Shown here piece by piece: positions 56,165-64,000 of a DNA stretch of 64,000 bases. The stretch lies in the NCBI GenBank assembly GCA_963970005.1, contig CAXAMN010013903.1, forward strand, positions 83,458-147,457, read 5' to 3'. Position 1 is the stretch's first letter, and the number at the start of each line of letters is the position of its first letter. The notes under the pieces were generated by a model. The model saw only the letters and a program-made list of their open reading frames with translations, made no database searches and was not told where the DNA came from. This stretch comes from Durusdinium trenchii (lineage: Eukaryota > Sar > Dinophyceae > Suessiales > Symbiodiniaceae). Both the position numbers and the translations under genes were made by a program.

Positions 56165-56674
56165 TTGGAACCCTGGTCACTGGATTTCCGTTTGTACATT
56201 GCCATTTTTGGTGGCATGGAGGCGCGCATAGCGATAGCTCACTCCCAGCGATGGCCTCATGCCAATCGCCAGGTGGAGATGGTGAGCACAAATGTGTGCT
56301 GGGTCACAGCTGTCCTTTTGGCAGAAAATCGTTGGGCATTCACCCCTCCGTTCGATGATTTTGGACACCTCCGTTCGATGTTCCAACCAAAAGGAGAAGG
56401 ACACCTATATTGCTCTAACACGGCTACTCAAAGAGTGCAAAGACTGGCTGTGAGGTGGACCTTGCATGGCCTTTCTCTACCCAACGCGCCCCTTGGTTCG
56501 GCAGGGCGTTTCACGCCAGGCCAAGCAGGTCCAGATCTTCAAATTCAGCCGAGTCCAAAATTGCCAATGGAAGCTGCAAGGACAATCTACTTTGATTCGT
56601 CCAGAAAACGCTTCAGCATCCAATGGAAAAGAGTCCAGGACATGAACCAAAATCAACGGTTCAAAAGTCCTTGA
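56165..56674 (+). CDS. Long open stretch, possible exon
   Basis: 169 open codons on the plus strand, reading LYIAIFGGMEARIAIAHSQ, TNVCWVTAVLLAENRWAFT and DFGHLRSMFQPKGEGHLY. The composition is ordinary, not repeat-like. It contains a dispersed motif (CAGCGATGGCCTCATGCCAA, also near 63625). No splice borders or domain were fixed. Confidence 0.33.
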   Translation: MEPWSLDFRLYIAIFGGMEARIAIAHSQRWPHANRQVEMVSTNVCWVTAVLLAENRWAFTPPFDDFGHLRSMFQPKGEGHLYCSNTATQRVQRLAVRWTLHGLSLPNAPLGSAGRFTPGQAGPDLQIQPSPKLPMEAARTIYFDSSRKRFSIQWKRVQDMNQNQRFKSP

Positions 56675-56892
56675 GTTGCATAATCATCTCATATCGATCT
56701 CTCTTCTTGTCCACCCTGGTGACCAGAGACTCCGGTTCTTGCTGAACCTGGTGAAGACTCCGGCACAGCAACCTGCGGGCCCAGTGACCCAAAACGCTGG
56801 ACACTCTTTTCCGAACACATAAGCCATGGTTTTTGTGTTCGTAAGACTACTTTCCACAAGAACAGGAAAAAAAAAAGAAACATCCACCAGGG

Positions 56893-56978
56893 GTCACAAG
56901 ACGGGGTGGTTTTAGTCCCAGTGAGTGGATGTTTTGGGCACCCCGACTTCCTCCAAGTTCGGCACCCCGTCTTGTGAC
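56893..56978. mobile_element. Hairpin element, family D
   Basis: Perfect 16-bp arms GTCACAAGACGGGGTG (56893-56908) and inverse (56963-56978). The core TTTTAGTCCCAGTGAGTGGA matches the copies at 26171 and 28764. At the place of the internal donor this copy has GGAG then GAAGTCGG on the minus strand, i.e. GA instead of GT. Confidence 0.88.
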
Positions 56979-56989
56979 TGCTGGCACAA

Positions 56990-57160
56990 GAACACCGAAT
57001 GTCATGTGTTTCGCTTTCGCTTTCGCCCGTCGGCTCGTTTCGGCAAACGATGTACGCCAGGGCCGCTCTGAGCGGGGCGGCGGCGGCCGAGACGCCCGAA
57101 GACGACGTGTCAAATGAAGCAACACGACACCGGCAAAGACAGTCATCAGCAAGCATCATA
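56990..57160 (-). CDS. Possible exon, unknown protein
   Basis: The minus strand reads DTSSSGVSAAAAPLRAALA and YIVCRNEPTGESESETHDI with strong third-position GC, ending at a possible donor (CATTCG then GTGTTC) that is followed at once by the family D hairpin. The plus strand is open too but has weaker codon bias. Confidence 0.4.
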
Positions 57161-57527
57161 TGGATGTGTATTCGAATCTAAAGTGGGTAGACCCCCCAGT
57201 GAAAGACACCCTGCCAGGTTCGGGAAATTGACCAGTTGACCCAGCCACATCTAGAGATACCCTCGCACCAGACTTGATCACCTCGCACATTCCCACTTTA
57301 TGACATATGGGGGTGTTCATTTAATAATAGGGAGACCCCCCTTCTTCCCTTCCTCCAGGGCCTGGGGGTCGTTGTCTGGGTTTGAGCTACCCATATCTAC
57401 CAAAGGCCAACACATCAACACATGAAGCTTCACCAAATCATGTACATCACCACGCGCCAACCAAAACCGATCAAAACCGTCGGCATCACATGTCGGCATC
57501 ACACTGTCCCCACACGAACCACTCACA

Positions 57528-57807
57528 TCACATCTTGTTGTCCTTCTTCACGCCACAAGGACCCGAACCCGTGACCTGACCCGTCACGCAATCCCGGCGT
57601 TGGGACCGGGAAACGGCCGCGTGAACGCCGAAGCACGTCGACGGCAGCAGGTAGATTCGGTAGATATAGCACCACACAGACAACGGCAAGAAGCACCAAA
57701 ACAACGAAGCCAAAGCCAAAGTCGTCCAAACCCAAGCGAGAATTGCAAGCCGCTTGCGACCCAGGCGACCTTGCGCCATGCTCTTGGCATCGGAAACGAA
57801 TGCTCAA
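57528..57807 (-). CDS. Possible exon with hydrophobic segment
   Basis: Two minus-strand frames are hydrophobic. One starts MAQGRLGRKRLAILAWVW and runs into LALASLFWCFLPLSVWCYIY, like a signal anchor. The other reads GFGFVVLVLLAVVCVVLYLP. Plus-strand composition (QQVDSVDIAPHRQRQE) is polar. A membrane segment is suggested, but frame and strand are unproven. Confidence 0.3.
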
Positions 57808-58000
57808 AAAGGATTCTGTTCGTGTGAGAGGTCTGCAAGATTCGATCGCGATCCAAAAACATGTCTTTCAAAAGGCTGTGATTTCGGGAGGCGGACGGGT
57901 GTCCACATGGTCTTGGATGGTATGGAACGTAGCTGTTTCTTTGCTTGGGAAGGTCCGGGCACTGGCATCCTTCCGTTTCACAGGTCCTTCCATCTCTCCA

Positions 58001-58320
58001 GCCTAGCGGAGTACCTGCTGCGTTCCTTCGTGGTGTGTCGCGCCCGCAGCCGGTGCCGCGGAGTTCCATCTTCGGAGGCTCCGAGGCTGTCAGGGCCCCG
58101 TTTGCACCGCTGTCCGTGGAGCTCCAAGACTCCGAAGGCACCAAACTGACCGCTTCGGAATCCATGCGAACGCCACGCACCGGTGCACCGATCCAGGCCG
58201 AGTCCGGGCATTGGAGATGGCTGGAGGCTGGACCGAGGGACGGGCAACGACTGGGTCGTCTGGACGCCACGCGACCGGTCAGAACCGCCCGTCCGTCCGT
58301 CCGTTCCGCGTGGCCCACCC
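58001..58320 (+). CDS. Exon, unknown protein
   Basis: The plus strand reads SIFGGSEAVRAPFAPLSVEL, QDSEGTKLTASESMRTPRTG and APIQAESGHWRWLEAGPRDG, with strong G/C third positions. Borders are approximate (acceptors TTTCACAG or CTCTCCAG near 57981-58000). The next plus-strand stretch, 58377-58585, reads GLTTGFLPSLHSTPTGVDPK and LGWPFPLLQKPEHFKTVLKM to a TAG. Minus frames are open but weaker. No domain was recognised. Confidence 0.5.
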
Positions 58321-58668
58321 AGGCGGCCCTACCCTAGCTCTCCATAGCTGTTTGCTTTGAAGCTGAAAGGACCTCTTCAGGACCTGAATTGGACCCCAAA
58401 AACAGGGGTCTGACGACTGGGTTCCTTCCGTCTCTGCACTCCACTCCGACCGGCGTGGACCCGAAAGGACCGGTCGAGGTGTGCGACCAGTTGGGCTGGC
58501 CATTCCCTCTGCTTCAGAAACCAGAACACTTCAAGACTGTCCTGAAAATGCCTATAGGTGTTTGGCCTCCTTCTACTGCTAAATAGGATCAAAATAGGCA
58601 TCTTTTCCGTTCAGAGTAGTGGATTTCACTGACTTAGCGGCCAAGTCCGTCCTTGGAATTATACCAAG

Positions 58669-58790
58669 TTCCATCCTTCGAGGGGCTTGAACCGGCCGAA
58701 CCCCGGCCTCACATGCATCTTGTGCGTGTTGCGATCGGGAGGACCGGGGATACCAGCGGGCATCGAATGGTGCTTTCGCTCCATGGAATG
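58669..58790 (+). CDS. Exon, unknown protein
   Basis: A 122-nt exon from ATTATACCAAG to a canonical GTGAGG donor. It reads PSFEGLEPAEPRPHMHLV, RVAIGRTGDTSGHRMVLSLH and GM. The composition is clearly protein-like. It ends in phase 0, which does not meet the next confirmed exon (59087), so at least one exon between is missing. Confidence 0.58.
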
Positions 58791-59086
58791 GTGAGGCTCC
58801 ATCAAAGGCTCTTGATCACCTTGGTCGGACCAGCTCTATGGGTGCGAAGGGAAAAAATCCAACCCAACAGCTTAATCCCCAGCTCAGCTGGCCATGAATC
58901 CGCCTAGCCAAAGCAATGGCAATGGCAGCATCACAAGTTCCCCATGCGACTTTGCCAGGCCATGCTGTTTTCAAAAGTGTGAACCTATGAATTCCAATGT
59001 GCCAATACCAACACAGGAGACCCTGCAAATCACTTACGTAAATAAAGCCCCCCTGCTGTTTTCGCCTGGGCCGTTTGGCGGCTAAG

Positions 59087-59419
59087 GTCCACGTTCTCGC
59101 ATGAACGTGTCCCGCGACTGTCCCACGACCCAATAAGAACCTCCTCACTGCCGCGAAACCCTCGCGCAAAGGGGGCTCGGTTTCTAGACACCCTCACGCA
59201 GGCTGGAGAAAAACGGCCTGCATATAGTGTGATCGAGCAGATGGCCTTCCAACAAGAAGGTCATACCTGGAACCCCAAACAACCAGAAAGAAATGGATGT
59301 TTTCCCAAACAACCATTTCCTATGTAAAGGATTTCAATTGCCATATTGGAACAACCATTTGTTTCTAGTTGTTTGGGGTTCCAGGTAGAAAAGGAAATGA
59401 CGAGCAGGCAGGGACATAG
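59087..59419 (+). CDS. Last two exons split by a hairpin intron
   Basis: Exon ~59087-59259 reads STFSHERVPRLSHDPIRTS, LPRNPRAKGARFLDTLTQAG and EKRPAYSVIEQMAFQQE, leaving one base before GTCATACC. After intron 59260-59384, ending GGGGTTCCAG, the codon is completed and GRKGNDEQAGT leads to TAG at 59417-59419. The phase match and the exact fit of the hairpin to the intron support it. No domain was recognised. Confidence 0.6.
59264..59387 (+). mobile_element. Hairpin element equal to one intron
   Basis: 33-bp arms with two mismatches, 59264-59296 (TACCTGGAACCCCAAACAAC ...) and 59355-59387. The predicted intron (GTCA just left of the arm; GGTTCCAG inside the right arm) is practically the element itself; the right arm runs 3 bp into the next exon. 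Confidence 0.87.
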
Positions 59420-59895
59420 GAACCCATAGCACCCTGTGTGTGTGTGTGTTTTTTGCTTGAAAGGAAAAGGCACTCCAAGAAGCATTGCTCTTCTTGAACA
59501 ATCAAGTGCGGCTTGGACTTCTTCTTTCGGCCAAGATCCTTGAGATCCTTCACCTGCACCTGGTTGACCTCGCAATTTTCTCATGCGAAATGAACATGTT
59601 CCAGTGCTGAGAATCAGCTAACTTGCTGCTAGATTGTAGATGCTAAATTGTGCATTAAAATATAATTGGCACCATCAGCATCTTTCGCAACCGGCTGAGC
59701 GAAACTTGTTACACTGCTGGATCATCTTGCAAACAAACAAGCAAACACTCACATTTCACTCACACTTCGGCTCGACACCATAGAACATGTCTTCCTGCCA
59801 AATTCCACTTTGCAAATAAAGCGAGCATGCACAGGACCATCCATTGCTGGCGTTGAAGATGTGTTTTTCGTCGTTCCTGGTTATCCCTTGAAGAG

Positions 59896-60064
59896 GAAGT
59901 CTCAAGACACTGGAAGCTGTCCTCCAAAAGGAAGTGATGCAAGCTGTCCTAGTCGGTGATGCAACTGTGTCTGAAGCTGCTGAGTGTGCACCGCCGATTG
60001 AAGCCAGGCGCCCCGACCCCATGAGCTCCGTCAGGGACAATGGAGTTCCATTCCTGCGACGGAG
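59896..60064 (+). CDS. Exon, unknown protein
   Basis: After CCCTTGAAGAG the plus strand reads SLKTLEAVLQKEVMQAVLV, GDATVSEAAECAPPIEARR and PDPMSSVRDNGVPFLRR up to a GTTGTTTTC donor. The minus strand is open as well (SLTELMGSGRLASIGGAHS), but the plus frame has the more natural helix-like start. No domain was recognised. Confidence 0.5.
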
Positions 60065-60454
60065 GTTGTTTTCACAGAAAAACACCGGCAGCTTGATGAG
60101 TGTTTTTTTGGGGGGGAACCCAAGATTTTCTGGGTCATCCAGGACGAAGACGTGAGTCGGGAACGAAGACGTCTTAAGTGATATTCAACAGGATGAAAAG
60201 GCTATCCCCACTTGTCTTCCCTTTGGGGATCGGAGATCGCCCTGCGCCAAGCGCAGTTCCAGTTTCTACTCTGCTTCCCTCAAAGTCTGAAGGCGGAAGT
60301 GGAGATGGCCGAAGTGGGCCGCCCAGGGAAGACTCTTTTTGGTCAAACAGGTAGTTGGCTTTGATGTGAGTCTGTCATTTAGCAAGCAATTGGGCTACGA
60401 AAAAAGCCCGGCAGCTCGTTACATGGACCATGTTCCTCCAGGTTTTGATGCAAA

Positions 60455-60590
60455 GTCCAGAGACTAAGGAGAAAGTCCACCCTAGAAGTCCAAAGACTAT
60501 ATTTTGACCGGCTAAAGTAAAGGAACTTCCCTTTCAGGTCCCCTAAAGACCATTCTTTTTGTAGTCTTTGACTCTCAGGGTCCAGAGACT
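60455..60590. mobile_element. Inverted-repeat element, family F, with direct flanks
   Basis: An 11-bp direct repeat GTCCAGAGACT stands at 60455-60465 and 60580-60590, like a target-site duplication. Inside, ACCCTAGAAGTCCAAAGACT faces TAGTCTTTGACTCTCAGGGT. The core TTTTGACCGGCTAAAGTAAA matches the copy at 46811-46915. Confidence 0.75.
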
Positions 60591-61079
60591 CCTTCTTTGC
60601 AGTCTCACTTCGTACTGAGCAGTCCGTCAGTCGTCAGTCCTGCGTATCGGGTCCAGTGCTCGCGACACACGCGCTGTCAGCCACACGAGCGCTTGCGCCA
60701 CAACCCATTATATAGTTGAAGGCACCGGGGACTCTGCAGGCGATGGAACTGGATGTGGCCTCCAACCTAATAGCAATGGTTAATTCGAGGGCCTACCCGC
60801 CTTGAGACTGGACTAGTGACATTGGCCAACCACTTCCTTGAGCCTCAAAACTGCTGAGCTCAGCTTCCCAGCAGTTCCCAAACACCACAGGACGCGGCGG
60901 ACGGGCATGTCGTGCATGTCCTGCAATTTTGGGACATGAATCTGAAAGGATGAAGCGTGCATGTCGTCTCTGTCCTTTCGAATTTGAGTCTCACCTACCC
61001 GGCTGAGTCACATCGCTGCCACTGAACCAACGACACATGTTTCGACAGACACGTCCAACGTCCCTGAAGGAGCATCCGA

Positions 61080-61420
61080 GATGCACGTGCGCGACACCCA
61101 CACGAATGAATCCCTCAGAGTCATTTTGACCGCAGATGGCTTACCAGACGTTAGTGAGGCATTCATGCACGGCCCTGCTCGAGCAGGTCGTGGTTGTCAA
61201 ACTTCACGATGTGTTGGGTCCATGGCATGGTCGAAGCACTTTTCGTCTTTGGTCCAGGAAATTGGTTTGACATCATCCACGACCGAGGCATGTTTCTTTG
61301 TTGAAGTTCACGTGACAAAAACAAAAGTGTGCCTGTTTTGCTCCTCATGAGGTTGACGATTTGCTCATTGCAGGTTCTGAGGCAGGTTATGCAAGCTTTG
61401 GAGAAGCATGTGAAGATCCA
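61080..61420 (+). mobile_element. Decayed Ty1/copia reverse-transcriptase fragment
   Basis: The plus strand reads LPDVSEAFMHGP, then WSKHFSSLVQEIGLTSSTTE and ACFFVEVHV. After a stop and +1 frame change it reads HEVDDLLIAGSEAG. The order D-V-S-A-F, then W..HF...L...G......C.F, then V-D-D-L-L-I-A-G is that of the copia RT fingers-to-palm region. The frame change, an in-frame TGA and missing flanks show a dead fragment. No LTRs or integrase were seen within the window. Confidence 0.65.
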
Positions 61421-62099
61421 AAATCGATGCCCTGAAGGTGATCAGGTTGCTTCCGCACCTTCTTGGCCTTCTCGAATCTTCTCACCACGACGACCTGCCT
61501 CTCCATCACACCAGTCAAAACCAATCTCCTCTGGCTTCTTCTTCATGAATTGTCACATCCGGATTTGGCTTGACCGTTGACTTGACCGTGAAGTCAAAGT
61601 CCTCAGCCTGATGACGCCAGTGCTTGCTGCTGTTGCTGGTGGTTCAGTGTCCAACATCAACCCACATGTCCACCTGAGAAGATCGCTTCGATGTCGAGCG
61701 TATGGAGTGTCTTGGGGAGACAGGATGTTGCGAACCTGGAACGACGACTGCGGAAAGATCTTTCAAAGGCAGATGAGCGACACCGAACCAGAAGGAGCAA
61801 CAGAGCAGGTCTGAGAATGTTCAGCAGCTCGAGAAGTTGTCTTCAGCGAACAGTTCACCACGCTCTCCGAAAAAATAGTCGTTGGAGTGCGCTGAGAAAG
61901 CATGTGTTTCTCTGAGGGTCAAAACCCAAAAACTCGGGTTGAACAAACTGGGCTGGCATGGATATCACCCTACCACAGCTTCACAGCAGGCTACGCTTCA
62001 ACCAATCTCCAGGGTTCAAAAATATCCACGAACATATGCGATCCATCTATTTGATGGTCGCCTGGTTGAAAACAACACTTGGACTTGACTTGGTCATTT

Positions 62100-62620
62100 T
62101 TATAAGTCACAAAGCCACACGCAGCCAAGCCAGGCTGTTTGGGTATTTTGGGGTTGAAAACCAGAAAGAACCGCCTCCCGGATCCTGTCGTCGACTCCCA
62201 ACTCCTTCCTCCCGCATGCGGTGCCCGGTGCTGACAACGCACGCGGTGACCGCCAGACTCCGAACTCAGGAGAGTCTTTCACACCAAAAACGGGTTCGGC
62301 AACAAAAAGAAAACATGTTTCGTTCGTGTTATGTGGTAAAAACATCATACTCCTGCCCTCATGTCCAGCCGGCAGAACAGCTCCATGATGACTCCTCTCC
62401 CTTTCCCAGACCTCCTTTTTTCAGACCTCATCTCACCGGACCTCGTCTCACCGAGCCCTTGGGGTTTGGCCTTTTTGCGTCTCCTCGCCTCGGGTGACCT
62501 GAGCCTTGCCTCCACGCCTTCCGTGCCTGTCGGGAGGGAGTCTGGCCACGCCATCCGACAGGAAATGGCCTGAATCCGAATCAGGAATCCTGCCATGGAC
62601 CAGCTCCCGAAACTGGACAT
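62100..62620 (-). CDS. Possible coding stretches, unknown
   Basis: The minus strand reads EPVFGVKDSPEFGVWRSPR and ACGRKELGVDDRIREAV at 62150-62300, and DSLPTGTEGVEARLRSPEAR at 62400-62560. The plus strand is also open for 180 codons. Borders are not resolved. Confidence 0.3.
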
Positions 62621-62869
62621 TGTGAGAGGATAGAACGTCTCATCCTAGGGTCAGACGCATCTTCTAAATGCGTGCAACCTGTGCGTGCGCGTCTTTAAGA
62701 CTACCACAACCTACCCACGTTCTTGACCTACATCTCCACAGTCTTAGAGGCATCTTGAACTTCAACGAGGTGTTCAGAGTTAAGACAAACAAAAATCACA
62801 GTCATGTCTGGGCCTTCTCATATTTTCTGCCGCTTTCTGCCGGTCGCTTTCTGGGTAATTCATGGCGTC

Positions 62870-63020
62870 GAGGTCTGCCGAAGATGCAGACTTCGCAGGG
62901 TTGGGTCAAGGGTGAATCGCTCGAAAAAACGGCCCAACGAGTTGTGTATTCGAGTCATCCACGAGTCGTACACGAGCAGACGCCCGAAATTGCCCCACCC
63001 TGCCACTCGAGGCTCTTACA
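62870..63020 (-). CDS. Possible exon, unknown protein
   Basis: The minus strand reads GNFGRLLVYDSWMTRIHNS and LGRFFERFTLDPTLRSLHL before a TGA. The composition is convincingly protein-like and not repetitive. The plus strand is open as well (RVNRSKKRPNELCIRVIHE). No domain was recognised. Confidence 0.42.
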
Positions 63021-63029
63021 ATAAAATGG

Positions 63030-64000
63030 TGAAGGCTCCTGAGATATCATAGGAGTTGCTGTGATTTCTCATCAGTTCAATTCTCCATTCACTTGCACTG
63101 AATCAGTTCTCCGGACTGTCAGAGACTTTCCTGGGTGTCTCCAAGCTCTTAGGACCCGGGATTTGTGGGTCTTTCGCCTCATGTACCCTCCAAAGACATA
63201 CAGGACCATTTTCTTCCATCCTCGTTGAACGGCCTGACTAGCTAGCTTACAAGTGTTGATCGAGCTGGTTGATTTCTGCACCCAGGAAGAAGAGGATGCT
63301 CCGTGAATCTGGGAGTCTCCACAGCCTGGTGGTGATGCCTTGTGGGTGCTTGAGTGCGGATGTAGCGAGCCCTACCAATGAATCAATCTCTGTGAAACAG
63401 AAAGTGAACTAAGTGAACCTCAATTCTGTCAACGGGCGGACCATCTGGAAACCTGGTTGGATGCTTTACTTGAAAAGACCTCATCTTCTGGTCGTCGCCT
63501 GCATGATCAGTTCCCGTACTTTTTGACCCAACTTCTTACAACCCAAAAATGGTTGTGTGGCTGGGCTCGGGGTATGTCTCAGTTGCATCTCCACCAATTC
63601 ACGGGGCCTGTGTCAACTCCGACCCAGCGATAGCCTCATGCCGATCGCCGGGTGACAGTGGGGACACTCTGTTCTAGAAAAATGTGCGCTCTTGCGACAA
63701 AAATACACTTGCCAAATGGGAGCTGGACCTGAGTGGGGCTTGCTGTGTGCCCTTGCGACCAGCTCATGCCTTGAAATTCTCAGCTGCTAAGCGGTCCAGC
63801 GGGCGCACGGAGCGAGCAAAAACTTTAAAAAAAAACTGGCAGGGTCCGCCTTATGCATTCCAATTTGGCTAGTCGAAAAGGTTAAGCCATACCCCAAGGA
63901 GAAAGGCATGAATCCAATGGAAGGAGCTTCAAGGAACACACCCTAGGTGCACTCATCCTTGAGCTCCATGATCATTTCATACACATCCCGCTTCCCATCC
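63030..64000. other. Right end, no clear gene
   Basis: Mostly non-coding in appearance. A dispersed motif CAGCGATAGCCTCATGCCGA lies near 63625 (relative at 56240). A plus-strand stretch near 63700-63872 (LAKWELDLSGACCVPLRPA) is weakly coding-like. Confidence 0.45.

Overview
The window is eukaryotic nuclear DNA, most probably from a dinoflagellate (Suessiales/Symbiodiniaceae-like). This is inferred, not proven. No long intact gene, operon or ribosome-binding site is present. Coding potential comes as short GC-rich exons (about 60-370 nt) with GT-AG borders and reading phases that can be followed across introns. Between them lie microsatellites, minisatellites and many ~100-bp hairpin elements. 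Several hairpins fill predicted introns exactly, which fits the introner elements known from dinoflagellates. Ten Ns inside a CTG/CTC microsatellite (2660-2669) mark an assembly gap. No spliced-leader relic, rRNA or tRNA gene was found.

The left half (about 1-32 kb) reads best on the minus strand, as expected for the one-directional gene blocks of dinoflagellates. From right to left: (i) a gene with four consecutive phase-compatible exons at 32.1-31.3 kb and a possible 3' end at 28.95 kb; (ii) exons at 28.57-25.3 kb, then a clean two-exon EF-hand module ending in a stop at 23.32 kb; (iii) a set of helical-looking exons at 18.6-12.6 kb, then a second EF-hand module at 8.26-7.49 kb with its own stop. 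Whether (ii) and (iii) are one gene each or several cannot be settled here. The introns and spacers carry (TTTGTGGTTGTG)n arrays at 8.4 and 21.6 kb, a CGCCGCTGCGC array at 9.2 kb and a TTGTTCTTG array at 21.1 kb.

The right half (32-64 kb) is mixed. Plus-strand exons are best supported at 40.8-41.3 kb and 58.0-59.4 kb. Minus-strand exons are best supported at 43.4-47.4, 50.2-51.1 and 54.9-55.7 kb. A decayed Ty1/copia reverse-transcriptase fragment lies at 61.1-61.4 kb. A ~60-bp minisatellite fills 42.4-43.0 kb.

Two results stand out. First, hairpin elements of one family have arms that match each other within a copy but differ between copies, and at least four of them sit as whole or nearly whole introns between exons (31.8-32.0, 41.0-41.2, 50.85-50.95, 59.26-59.38 kb). 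Second, two introns of one minus-strand gene (55.0-55.1 and 55.4-55.5 kb) share a three-stem layout in which two stems interlock like a pseudoknot. All three stems have changed sequence between the copies while pairing is kept. Apart from the EF-hands and the copia fragment, no protein was recognised, and functions are not guessed.
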